The notes under the pieces are model-generated. The model saw only the letters and a program-made list of their open reading frames with translations. It made no database searches and was not told the DNA's origin. A program made the translations under genes and the position numbers. 64,000 nt of DNA from an uncultured Collinsella sp. (lineage in GTDB: Bacteria > Actinomycetota > Coriobacteriia > Coriobacteriales > Coriobacteriaceae): positions 127,949 to 191,948 of the forward strand of contig CABVAC010000001.1 of assembly GCA_902496275.1 (NCBI GenBank), in the 5' to 3' direction. Shown here one piece after another: positions 44,259-52,121 of this stretch (its first letter is position 1; the number at the start of each line of letters is the position of its first letter).

Positions 44259-44431
44259 CCTCCGTCTGCCCCAAACCAAGTATTTCGAAGATAGCCTGTA
44301 GGTGTCCTCCTGGGCGCCTTTTATTTTCAGGGAATCGGCCGCTTCATGAACGAGCGACCGGCTTGACCTAGATCGAACCGCCTTCATCTCCGCCTAGGCG
44401 CCGGCGATCAACATCGTAAATCCGCGCGTGC

Positions 44432-44437
44432 TACAAT
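44432..44437 (+). promoter_or_regulatory. Probable -10 of the yjdF transcript
   Basis: TACAAT, with TCAACA 18 bases upstream (44408-44413) as a weak -35. The predicted start is just before the aptamer-like region at 44446. Confidence 0.5.
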
Positions 44438-44445
44438 GCGGGCAC

Positions 44446-44533
44446 CAGAGATGAAAACACAGTCCCCGTCGGGTAGTCGTGGGCGTGCGGGAGTCCGCAT
44501 CAGTAACCTGCCTCCTTGGTTGTCCCTTCTCTG
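44446..44533 (+). ncRNA. Probable yjdF riboswitch
   Basis: The leader between the promoter and the yjdF gene is closed by CAGAGA (44446-44451) pairing with TCTCTG (44528-44533) and encloses GC-rich arms (CAGTCCCCGTCGGG, GCGTGCGGGAGTCCGC). YjdF genes are commonly preceded by the yjdF RNA motif, a riboswitch responding to azaaromatic compounds. I assign it from context and P1 pairing and have not matched the full consensus. Confidence 0.5.
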
Positions 44534-44564
44534 CATGGTCATCTACATAAAGGAGGAACCAACC

Positions 44565-44984
44565 ATGCAGATCAGCGTGTCATCCACCCTGACCGTATAT
44601 CACGACGGCCAATTCTGGGTCGGGCTGGCGGAGCATGTCGAGGACGGCAGATACGGCGCCGCCCGCATCGTCTTCGGCGCGGAACCGTCCGATGAGGAAA
44701 TCCTGCGATTCGTTACAAGCAAATGGGCGGAGCTCGCGTTCTTCGGTGACGATCCCGCCGAGGCGAGCAAGCCCGCGAGGAACCCCAAGCGCCGCGCCCG
44801 CGAGGCGTCGAAGGCCCTTAAGCAGCCGGCGATGGGCACCAGGGCGCAGCAGGTGCTCGCGAGTCAGCGGGAGACAATGAAACGGGAGTCAGCCCGCGCA
44901 AGAAGCCAGCGTCGCGCGGATGAGGCGGAGGCGCGCTTCGAGCAGCGAAAGCTGAAGCGCAAGCAGAAGCATCGTGGGCATTGA
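44565..44984 (+). CDS. yjdF: YjdF family protein (DUF2992)
   Basis: A 139-residue protein with the N-terminal STLTVYHDGQFWVGLAEH and a lysine/arginine-rich C-terminal helix, as in YjdF (DUF2992). Function is not established; its riboswitch responds to nitrogen-containing aromatic compounds, so a role in detoxification is suspected. ATG 44565 has a strong AAAGGAGG. It lies 500 bp after the AbiF-type gene in the same accessory island. Confidence 0.85.
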   Translation: MQISVSSTLTVYHDGQFWVGLAEHVEDGRYGAARIVFGAEPSDEEILRFVTSKWAELAFFGDDPAEASKPARNPKRRAREASKALKQPAMGTRAQQVLASQRETMKRESARARSQRRADEAEARFEQRKLKRKQKHRGH

Positions 44985-45192
44985 TCGCCATGTGCAGCAA
45001 GGCAAACCATATACAGCAGTGGGGCCAGTTCCACTTGAAGCCGACGCCGCGTAGACGCTGATGGTGACGGCTATGCACGGGCACGGGCGCGCCGCCGCAC
45101 TTCACAGCTTGTTTCTCAAGTATTTGGGACGCACACACGGCGTTCAAAAATGCGGAGCGACTCTGTATGGCTCGAGACTGAGCCGAGGTGCC

Positions 45193-45640
45193 CTACTTCT
45201 CGCCCTCCAGCAGCACCACGATGCGGTCGATGTCGACGGCAAAGCGAGGCCTTCCCTCCTGCTCGTAGCGGTCGAGGTATGCCTGGCACTCTGAGACAAT
45301 GCGCTTGGTGCTGCCGTCGATGATGCGTTGGAGCGTCTCGTAGTAGGCCGAGCCCTCGGTCCTGAAGCGGCGCTGGTAGGCCTGGTTATGGGGAACATCT
45401 TGATGTAGTGGATGCCGTGGCGGCAGTTGGGGCGCGTCGTGGGGCGGGGTGGCAACGCAAAGTACTGGTCTTTGGGCACGTTAGGGGCGATGTTGGAACG
45501 CAGCGGCACGGCGAAGTCCCTGCGCTTCCCGCGGAAACGCAGCCTCACCACTACGATGCAGGGACGATTGTGCTTAAGCATGAGCTCGCGGTCGCCCTCG
45601 GCGTGGACGAAGAAGTCCTGGGGATGGATACAATCTTCAT
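45193..45640 (-). pseudogene. ToxN/AbiQ-like toxin gene, frameshifted twice
   Basis: Three minus-strand frames join into one protein of about 149 residues: MKIVSI from ATG 45640, then DFFVHAEGDRELMLKHNRP...FAVPLRSNI...HGIHYIKMFP, then NQAYQRRFRTEGSAYYETLQ to a stop at 45193-45195. Two single-base shifts (near 45622 and 45390) break it. The RPCIVVVRL, FAVPLRSNI and KMFP(V) pattern resembles the ToxN/AbiQ endoribonucleases of type III toxin-antitoxin systems. Hairpins lie where a type III antitoxin RNA and terminator would sit. Probably dead. Confidence 0.5.
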
Positions 45641-45664
45641 CGGTTACGCCCCCTTCATACGAAG

Positions 45665-45733
45665 CGGGGCCCGCATCGCTGCGGGCCCCTACAGGTGGGC
45701 GATATTCTACGCTTTGCGGCACCCCATCGCCCA
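45665..45733. repeat. Two perfect hairpins upstream of the ToxN-like remnant
   Basis: GGGGCCCGCA/TGCGGGCCCC (45665-45674, 45679-45688) and GTGGGCGAT/ATCGCCCAC (45694-45702, 45725-45733). On the toxin's strand the second is upstream of the first, which immediately precedes the start codon. They could be a relic of an antitoxin RNA plus its terminator; no tandem repeat array is visible. Confidence 0.45.
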
Positions 45734-45740
45734 CGGAGGT

Positions 45741-46203
45741 TAAACGTACACGTAAGCCGTACTCTGAAAGCCGCAGCTTCCGGCAAGTAGTTTATACCAC
45801 GAGAGGTCGCTTTCAATGCGCATAGCTCGCAAAATAGCACTCGCTGGGCCGTCACCCCTGGCCGTTACCCTCCAATCTTCATTAAAGTCAGCAGGTCAAT
45901 TCATATAGTCATGGGGGTTTATCCTAAAGGGAATCAAATTTTTACCCCCATAACTAAGGAATTTTCTATTCCCACTCAATGACTAGAGCCCTGGTGTAAT
46001 TGGCTGGATCACCGTTCCGGGAACCGGTATCGACCTACCTGTCCGCCAAGCTCCTTCTTCAGCTCCAGCCTAGTATCTGACTCGCGCTGTTATAAGCAAA
46101 AACCGAAGAGATGCATCTTAGCCAAGAAAAAAGGTTAGCCTTATCTTACTGTATGATTCGTGTGTTATAGTTAGATGGCTCTAACTGTTTGGGGGCGATA
46201 GCC
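45741..46203. other. Island junction without a gene
   Basis: About 460 bases. It contains an ATGGGGGT/ACCCCCAT inverted repeat (45911-45918, 45944-45951) next to the exact guaA-end repeat at 45964-45980, then AT-richer sequence leading to the methyltransferase genes. No intact gene is seen; a short minus-strand segment ending NYTRALVIEWE abuts the repeat. Confidence 0.5.
45964..45980. repeat. Exact 17-bp copy of the guaA 3' end (candidate att site)
   Basis: TTCTATTCCCACTCAAT is identical to 48523-48539, which covers the stop codon and last codons of guaA, in the same orientation. The 3' end of guaA is a known integration hotspot for genomic islands, so this is a plausible attachment-site duplicate. 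Confidence 0.55.
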
Positions 46204-46833
46204 ATGCACGAACGCAAGGGCTTCTGGGACAAGAATGCCGGTCGGTACGACCGTTTCATGCGAAAGGACCGGGCGGCGTATGAGAAGATGTATGGGCTGA
46301 TCCGGCCGGTAGTGAAAGCAAAAACCGTACTGGAGGTTGCCACCGGCACGGGGCTTATCGCAAAGAGCATCGTGAATGCGGCGGCACACATCGAGGCTAC
46401 GGACGCTTCTGCAAAGATGATCCTTGAAGCAAAACGGGACATTCAATCCGCAAAGCTGCACTTTTCCGTACAAGATATGTTCCACCTGCCCTATGCACAG
46501 AAGTCCTTCGAAGTGGTGATTGCGTCCAACGCGCTTCACATAGTGCCGCATCCGGAAAAGGCCCTGCAAGAAATCAGGCGGGTGCTGAAGGACGACGGCG
46601 TGCTCATCGCGCCAACCTTCACCCACGCGGAGAACTCGGTTTCCGGCAAGGCAAAAGCCTTTTTCATGAGTATGGCGGGATTCCCCCTCCACAGCAGGTG
46701 GACAAGCGAGGAATACCTACGTTTCCTGCGTCAAAACGGCTGGGCGGTGCAGAAAAGCGCGGTGTTGAAGGCCTCGTTCCCGTTGACCTATGCGGAATGC
46801 ACAAAATCGGAGGGGGCAGATGTCGTTCTTTGA
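46204..46833 (+). CDS. Class I SAM methyltransferase
   Basis: A 209-residue methyltransferase with motif I LEVATGTGL, FEVVIASNALHIVPHPEKAL and VLKDDGVLIAPTFTH, as in small-molecule (UbiE-like) methyltransferases. ATG 46204 follows GGGGGCGATAG. It overlaps the next gene by 14 bp. Codon use is Firmicutes-like compared with flanking core genes, fitting an imported island. Target unknown. Confidence 0.85.
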   Translation: MHERKGFWDKNAGRYDRFMRKDRAAYEKMYGLIRPVVKAKTVLEVATGTGLIAKSIVNAAAHIEATDASAKMILEAKRDIQSAKLHFSVQDMFHLPYAQKSFEVVIASNALHIVPHPEKALQEIRRVLKDDGVLIAPTFTHAENSVSGKAKAFFMSMAGFPLHSRWTSEEYLRFLRQNGWAVQKSAVLKASFPLTYAECTKSEGADVVL

Positions 46834-47425
46834 AAACACCCGCAAGCCCGTGGGCCTCGGCGGAAAACTTATGGTTGCCATGATGAACCTGGGCCACAGC
46901 CCTGTGGCGCGGTGGGGACTTCGATTTCTACGACTTGCGCCAAATGCCAAGGTGCTGGATTGCGGCTGCGGCGGCGGGGCGAACATAAAACGGCTGCTGA
47001 AAAAATGCCCGCATGGCGTCGTCAAGGGCGTCGACTATTCGCCCGTCAGCGTGGAGAAGACTAGAAAGCTCAACCGAATTGCAATTCAGGAGGGGCGTTG
47101 CGCCGTTCTGCAAGGCAGTGTGGCGGATATGGTGTTTGAGGATAGCTACTTCGATGCCGCCACGGCCTTTGAGACCGTCTATTTTTGGCCTGATTTGCCC
47201 CGATGCTTCCGTGAGGTCTGGCGGACGCTGAAGCCAGGCGGGACAATTCTCATCTGCAACGAGAGCAATGGCGATACGGACAAGGACGAGAGGTGGACGC
47301 AGATCATCGGCGGCATGACCATCTATAAGGACGTTGAATTAAAGGCATGTCTGGAGCAGGCGGGTTTTCACGAGGTGCAGATACGCAAAAAGAAAAGGTG
47401 GCTCTGCGTCACGGCGCAGAAGTAA
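46820..47425 (+). CDS. Class I SAM methyltransferase
   Basis: A 201-residue methyltransferase: LDCGCGGGANIKRLL (motif I), VKGVDYSPVSVEKT, FDAATAFETVYFWPDLPRCFRE and WRTLKPGGTILI. The ATG at 46820 overlaps the previous gene and has GGAGGGG, indicating translational coupling. Substrate unknown; UbiE/small-molecule type. Confidence 0.87.
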   Translation: MSFFENTRKPVGLGGKLMVAMMNLGHSPVARWGLRFLRLAPNAKVLDCGCGGGANIKRLLKKCPHGVVKGVDYSPVSVEKTRKLNRIAIQEGRCAVLQGSVADMVFEDSYFDAATAFETVYFWPDLPRCFREVWRTLKPGGTILICNESNGDTDKDERWTQIIGGMTIYKDVELKACLEQAGFHEVQIRKKKRWLCVTAQK

Positions 47426-47462
47426 GGGCATCAAGCACGGGCATTTTTCATCCATCCTGCAC

Positions 47463-47528
47463 ATGGCGATAGGCATGACGGTCATAGCGGCTGTGCTGGC
47501 GGCAATTATGACAGTTTTTATTCACTGA
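47463..47528 (+). other. Possible 21-residue membrane peptide or gene remnant
   Basis: MAIGMTVIAAVLAAIMTVFIH is hydrophobic and would span the membrane once. The frame extends upstream (KHGHFSSILH) without a start or ribosome site, so it is more likely the tail of a deleted membrane-protein gene than an intact small gene. Confidence 0.3.
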
Positions 47529-47539
47529 GGAAGAAACCT

Positions 47540-48370
47540 ATGAAATGTAAAATTGAGAAAAACACCGTGCAGGAGACGCTGATCCTCCCGCTGTATTCCC
47601 GGAAGCTGTGTACGGAGTTGTACCCGAACCTTTACAAGGATGAAACAGCGGTTCGTCTGCTCGGCCAGATCGACTACGACTTTTCAGAGGCAGAGAAAAA
47701 CTCCCGCAGCCTGATGCAGCGCTTTGGTGCGCTGGAGGTGGCCATGCGGCAGGGTGATCTTGCTTTCGAGGTGCGGGATTACCTGAAAGACCACCCCAAT
47801 GCGGCGGTGGTCAATCTGGGCTGCGGGCTGGACAACACCGGCAGAACCTGCGACAACGGTAGATGCAAGATCTACAATCTGGACTTCCCGGATGTGATTG
47901 CCTTGCGGCAGCAGCTGCTGCCCGCCGGGGATCGAGAACAAAATATCCCCTGCGACCTGAAAGACACCGCATGGTTTGGCAAAATCGATGCCTCCGGCGG
48001 GGCGGTGTTCTTTGCCTCCGGAGTGTTCTATTACTTTCTGACCCAGCAGGTCCGGGAACTGGTGCGGGGGATGGAGGACGCTTTCCCCGGCGGTGTGCTG
48101 GTGTTTGATGCGGCGAACCGAACGGCGGTAAAGATGATTGCCAAGACATGGCTCAAGAGCGCGAAGATCAAGGATGTGGGCGCGTATTTCGCGGTTTCCG
48201 ACGCTCCCAAAGAGATTAGTGCGTGGGATAGCCGCTTGCAGGTCACCAGCCGGGGCTACATGCTGGGTTACAACGATTTGAGGGACTCTTCTGTCAGCGG
48301 CTTTTTCCGGTTTCTCGCAAGGGTCGGTGACAACGGGATGAAAATGCAAATCGTGAAAATAAGATTTTGA
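47540..48370 (+). CDS. LCM-family (leucine carboxyl methyltransferase-like) methyltransferase
   Basis: A 276-residue enzyme of the LCM/PPM-type SAM methyltransferase family: VNLGCGLDNTGRTCDNG (motif I), IYNLDFPDVIALRQQL and FFASGVFYYFLTQQVRELV. Such bacterial members methylate polyketide or other small acids. ATG 47540 has GAGGAAG. Third methyltransferase gene in a row on the inner island; Firmicutes-like codons. Confidence 0.85.
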   Translation: MKCKIEKNTVQETLILPLYSRKLCTELYPNLYKDETAVRLLGQIDYDFSEAEKNSRSLMQRFGALEVAMRQGDLAFEVRDYLKDHPNAAVVNLGCGLDNTGRTCDNGRCKIYNLDFPDVIALRQQLLPAGDREQNIPCDLKDTAWFGKIDASGGAVFFASGVFYYFLTQQVRELVRGMEDAFPGGVLVFDAANRTAVKMIAKTWLKSAKIKDVGAYFAVSDAPKEISAWDSRLQVTSRGYMLGYNDLRDSSVSGFFRFLARVGDNGMKMQIVKIRF

Positions 48371-48524
48371 GAGGCAAAAACGAAGCGCATTCACTTTGAC
48401 GTCGAAGAAGACGGCTTTTACGGCGCATATTGGGCGTGCAGGGACACGCATACAGCAGCGGGCACGGATTCAATTGAAACCGTGCCCGCTATCTGATACT
48501 ATAGCATTTTATCGAACGTCTGTT
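48371..48524. other. Inner island end with decayed fragment and guaA terminator
   Basis: A short plus-strand segment (FDVEEDGFYGAYWACRD) resembles the opening of HicB-like antitoxins but starts at ACG rather than ATG after a GAGG, suggesting decay. The hairpin at 48457-48490 (AGCGGGCACGG and complement, with TTCAATTGAA in the loop) probably ends the guaA transcript. Confidence 0.4.
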
Positions 48525-50123
48525 CTATTCCCACTCAATCGTCGCGGGCGGCTTGGACGTGATGTCGTAGCACACGCGGTTGGCGCCGGGGACCTCAGCC
48601 ACGATACGGCCGGAAATGCGGGCCAGCACGTCGTAGGGCAGCTTGGCCCAGTCGGCGGTCATGGCATCGCTGGACTCGACGGCACGCAGGATGATCGGAC
48701 GCTGATAGGTGCGCTCGTCGCCCATTACGCCAACGGACTTAATGTCGGGCAGGACCGCGAAATACTGCCAGCAGCTGTGCTCGGAGTTGCGCTCGCCAGT
48801 CTGCTCAAACAGACGCTGGTTGTAGGCGTCGAGCTCCTCGCGCACGATAGCGTCGGCGTTTTTGAGAATCTCGAGCTTCTCCTTGTCGACCGCGCCGATG
48901 ATGCGGATGGCCAGACCCGGGCCCGGGAAGGGCTGACGGAACACGATGTGACCCGGCAGGCCGAGCGCCAGACCAAGCGCGCGGACCTCGTCCTTAAAGA
49001 AGTGGTCGAGCGGCTCGATGAGGTCGAAGTGCACGCCCTCGGGGAACGGGATCAGGTTGTGGTGGCTCTTGATGGTGGCCGTCTTGCCGCCCGTCTTGCG
49101 CGCGCCGGACTCGATGATGTCGGGGTAGATGGTGCCCTGAGCCAGGTACTTGACCGGCTTGCCGTCGCACTCGAGCTGCTGGGCGACCGCGAAGAACTCT
49201 TTCCAGAACTGCGTGCCGATGATGCGGCGCTTCTCCTCGGGCTCGGTCACGCCGGCCAGAAGCTCGGCGTAGCGGTCCTCGGCGTGGACGTGGATAAAGT
49301 CGACGTCAAACTGCTTGGTGAAGACCTCCTCCACCTGCTCGGGCTCACCCTTGCGCAGCAGGCCGTGATTGATGAACACGCAGGTCATCTGCTTGCCCAC
49401 GGCGCGAGCGCCCAGCGCAGCCACGACGGAGGAGTCGACGCCACCGGACAGGGCCAGAATCACGCGGTCGTCGCCGACCTTCTCGCGGAACTCGGCCGTC
49501 ATGGTCTCGACCAGGTTGTCCATGCTCCAGTTGGGCTCCAGGCCGCAGATCTCAAACAGGAAGTTGCTCAGCAGCTGCTGACCGTACTCGGAGTGCTTGA
49601 CCTCGGGGTGGAACTGCGTGGTGAAAATCTTGCGCTCGACGCACTCCATGGCGGCAACCGGGCATACGTCGGTGCTGGCGGTAACGGTAAAGCCCTCGGG
49701 CACCTCGGACACGGCGTCGCGATGGCTCATCCACACGGTCTGCTCCATGGGCGTGGAGTTAAAGAGCTTGGCGCCGGCAGTGCGCGTAATAGTGGCGCGG
49801 CCGTACTCGCCCACCTCGGAGTGCCCGACCTTGCCGCCGAGCGTCACGGCCGTGATCTGATGGCCGTAGCAGAAGCCCAGGACGGGAAGGCCCAGGTCAA
49901 AGATGGCAGGATCGATGGACGGAGCGTCCTCGGCGTATACGGAGGCCGGGCCGCCAGAAAGGATGAGCGCAGAGGCGTTCATCTCGCGAATCTCATCGGC
50001 CGAGATGTCGCAGGGAACGATCTCGGAATACACGTTGAGGTCGCGGACGCGACGGGCAATGAGCTGACCGTACTGCGCACCAAAGTCGAGTACGAGGACC
50101 TTTGCGGAAGCATTTTGATCCAT
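48525..50123 (-). CDS. guaA: GMP synthase (glutamine-hydrolysing)
   Basis: A full-length 532-residue enzyme converting XMP, glutamine and ATP to GMP. The GATase domain has the nucleophile C85 in GFCYGHQ and the catalytic HPE in FTTQFHPEVKHSEYG; the ATP-PPase domain has LALSGGVDSSVVAAL near residue 228; the C-terminus ends TIEWE. ATG 50123 has GAGGGGGAAA; upstream in-frame sequence is not used. Its 3' end is repeated at 45964 and, loosely, 42628, marking it as an integration site. A second, amidotransferase-less paralogue is at 24648-25628. Confidence 0.95.
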   Translation of the reverse strand: MDQNASAKVLVLDFGAQYGQLIARRVRDLNVYSEIVPCDISADEIREMNASALILSGGPASVYAEDAPSIDPAIFDLGLPVLGFCYGHQITAVTLGGKVGHSEVGEYGRATITRTAGAKLFNSTPMEQTVWMSHRDAVSEVPEGFTVTASTDVCPVAAMECVERKIFTTQFHPEVKHSEYGQQLLSNFLFEICGLEPNWSMDNLVETMTAEFREKVGDDRVILALSGGVDSSVVAALGARAVGKQMTCVFINHGLLRKGEPEQVEEVFTKQFDVDFIHVHAEDRYAELLAGVTEPEEKRRIIGTQFWKEFFAVAQQLECDGKPVKYLAQGTIYPDIIESGARKTGGKTATIKSHHNLIPFPEGVHFDLIEPLDHFFKDEVRALGLALGLPGHIVFRQPFPGPGLAIRIIGAVDKEKLEILKNADAIVREELDAYNQRLFEQTGERNSEHSCWQYFAVLPDIKSVGVMGDERTYQRPIILRAVESSDAMTADWAKLPYDVLARISGRIVAEVPGANRVCYDITSKPPATIEWE

Positions 50124-50286
50124 GGTTTCCCCCTCTTGTTGGCGGGGAGCCGGTGCCCGCCCGCGTGAATGAACGAAAATAACTTTCATAGTGTACACGT
50201 TATATGGGGTTTCTCGTCCCTCGCAGCCATCAGCGCACGGCAAACGCACGACCTGGGCCCCTATTTGGCTCCAATTGAAGTGTTAC

Positions 50287-50340
50287 CAAACGTTACAGAT
50301 GATGTAATACGTTTGAACATTGGACGCCCTGTGCCACAAT
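50287..50340 (+). promoter_or_regulatory. Promoter and dyad before asparaginase
   Basis: TTGAAC (50313-50318), 16-bp spacer, CACAAT (50335-50340). An inverted repeat CAAACGTTAC (50287-50296) / GTAATACGTTTG (50304-50315) overlaps the -35 and may be an operator. Confidence 0.5.
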
Positions 50341-50391
50341 ACTGCCGAACGACTCCGCCTCTGCGGCGGCAAATACGATAGGAATTCCAGC

Positions 50392-51405
50392 ATGAAGCGC
50401 ATCCTTCTCATCGCCACGGGCGGCACCATCGCATCGACCGAGGACGGCAACGGCCTCTCCCCCGCCCTGACCGGTGAGGAGCTCGCCCAGAGCGTCCCCG
50501 AGATCTCGGGCCTCTGCGAGCTCGACGTCGTGCAACCCATGAACATCGACAGCACCAATATGCGCCCGAGTGACTGGATGCGTATCCGCGACGTCATCGT
50601 CGAAGGCTATGCCGACCACGACGGCTTTGTGATTCTACACGGAACCGACACCATGAGCTACACCGCGGCAGCGCTTTCCTATCTGATTCAGGACAGCCCC
50701 AAGCCTATCGTACTCACCGGCTCGCAAAAGCCCATGGGCAATCCCTTTACCGACGCCAAGCTCAACCTGTACCAGAGCCTGCTCTATGCGCTCGACGAGC
50801 ACTCGCACGACGTCTCAATCGTGTTTGGCGGCGTAGCCATTGCCGGCACGCGCGCCCGCAAACAGCGCACCATGAGCTTTAACGCGTTCATTAGCGTCAA
50901 CTATCCGCCCATCGCCTATATCCGCAACGACCGCATCGTGCGCAACGGGCTTCACGGCACGCATCAGGGCGAAAACCCGGTGCGTTTCTACGACAGCATC
51001 GACCCGCGCGTATTTGTACTCAAGCTCACGCCCGGCGTAAACCCGGGCATCCTCGACGCCCTTGCCGATAGCTACGACGCTGTAATCCTTGAGACCTTTG
51101 GCATTGGCGGTATCCCCGAGTTTGGCGAGTCGGGCGAGTCGTTCCAAGAGGCGATTTTCCGCTGGGTCGATTCGGGCCGCACCGTCGTTATGACCACGCA
51201 GGTCCCCGAAGAGGGCCTCGATCTGGGTGTTTATGAGGTCGGCCGTGCTTACGCCGATCATCCGGGCATTTTGCGCGGCGATGATATGACCACCGAGACG
51301 CTCGTGGCAAAAACTATGTGGGCACTCGGCCAGTCACGCGATGCCGCCGAGATCCAGCGCCTGTTCTACAGCCAAGTCAACCACGACCGCATCCCGATGG
51401 CGTAA
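50392..51405 (+). CDS. Type I L-asparaginase
   Basis: A 337-residue asparaginase hydrolysing L-asparagine to aspartate and ammonia. Both active-site motifs are present: IATGGTIAST (nucleophilic Thr12) and LHGTDTMSYTA near residue 82-90. No signal peptide, so cytoplasmic type I. ATG 50392 follows AGGAATT. It is divergent from guaA, which also handles amide nitrogen, though co-regulation is not shown. Confidence 0.92.
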   Translation: MKRILLIATGGTIASTEDGNGLSPALTGEELAQSVPEISGLCELDVVQPMNIDSTNMRPSDWMRIRDVIVEGYADHDGFVILHGTDTMSYTAAALSYLIQDSPKPIVLTGSQKPMGNPFTDAKLNLYQSLLYALDEHSHDVSIVFGGVAIAGTRARKQRTMSFNAFISVNYPPIAYIRNDRIVRNGLHGTHQGENPVRFYDSIDPRVFVLKLTPGVNPGILDALADSYDAVILETFGIGGIPEFGESGESFQEAIFRWVDSGRTVVMTTQVPEEGLDLGVYEVGRAYADHPGILRGDDMTTETLVAKTMWALGQSRDAAEIQRLFYSQVNHDRIPMA

Positions 51406-51427
51406 TTCAGTTGTCGACGGGTATCCC

Positions 51428-51646
51428 CTATTCGATACCCTCGAGAAGCTCTGACACCGTCATGCCGAGTGCGGGCGCGATCTTAAATAGAACCTTGAGC
51501 GTGAAATTTGCCGTTCCATCTTCGATTCTGTCGAGATAGGGGCGGCTGATTCCTGCTGCCACACAAAAATCGACCTTGGAGATACCAAGGTCCCTGCGCG
51601 TCTGCTCGACTCGCTTGCCAAGAATCTGTTTCGCACGTTCGTCCAT
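51428..51646 (-). CDS. Small XRE-family regulator
   Basis: A 72-residue helix-turn-helix protein (RRDLGISKVDFCVAAGISRPYLDRIEDG) that is little more than a DNA-binding domain. It is divergent from the 51723 gene, and a perfect 26-bp palindrome lies between them, a likely autoregulatory site. Confidence 0.88.
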   Translation of the reverse strand: MDERAKQILGKRVEQTRRDLGISKVDFCVAAGISRPYLDRIEDGTANFTLKVLFKIAPALGMTVSELLEGIE

Positions 51647-51675
51647 GCAGCCGAGTTTGAAATGGAGCTGAACAA

Positions 51676-51701
51676 AAACGTAAACTATAGTTTACGTTTT
51701 G
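51676..51701. promoter_or_regulatory. Perfect 26-bp palindrome, probable XRE operator
   Basis: AAAACGTAAACTA and its complement meet at 51688/51689 with no mismatch. It contains TATAGT as a possible -10 and lies between the divergent XRE gene and the 51723 gene, about 30 bp from the first start codon. Confidence 0.7.
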
Positions 51702-51722
51702 CCGAATACACAGGAGTTTTCT

Positions 51723-52112
51723 ATGTCGGGTTCTTCGGTCCGCATGTACCGAGCCACGCTTCGCACAAACAGCGCACCGCCCAAGCTCGTCGTCGTTGAA
51801 GCCGAATGCCTTTCACCCGATGAGCGCACAGCATTTGCATTGCTATCAAGTCGCGTCGCCGCCGTTCTGGTCCCTTGCCCGGCGCAAGGTGAACTTGCCA
51901 TCCAATGCCAAACGCATAGCTGCTCGCTCAATCAGGCTGCCGTAATCGCAACCAGCCAACGCGGCCTGCCCCTTCTTTTAGAAGCCGGCATTGCGCTCAC
52001 CCTTCGCGGCGCCGGATACGAAAACGAGGCCGCCGCCGATATGGTCTTTAAACCACGATCGAGCGGCGGCCTCGCAGCAGCCATCGAATATGCTTGCAGG
52101 CTCGTTGCCTAA
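51723..52112 (+). CDS. Hypothetical protein under XRE control
   Basis: A 129-residue protein of unknown function. It alternates hydrophobic strands and helices (PPKLVVVEAECLSPDERTAF, SSRVAAVLVPCP, GLPLLLEAGIALTLRGAGY) and looks like a small alpha/beta fold with no visible catalytic motif. ATG 51723 has CAGGAG. Divergent from the XRE gene with a perfect palindrome between, so probably its main target. Confidence 0.65.
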   Translation: MSGSSVRMYRATLRTNSAPPKLVVVEAECLSPDERTAFALLSSRVAAVLVPCPAQGELAIQCQTHSCSLNQAAVIATSQRGLPLLLEAGIALTLRGAGYENEAAADMVFKPRSSGGLAAAIEYACRLVA

Positions 52113-52121
52113 AAGGGCAAG

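Noticed and set aside
44071..44260. CRISPR array explanation for the repeated units after the abi gene
   Set aside because: Only two units, about 75 bp apart, with internal stems, T-runs and no spacers; they fit structured RNAs with terminators.
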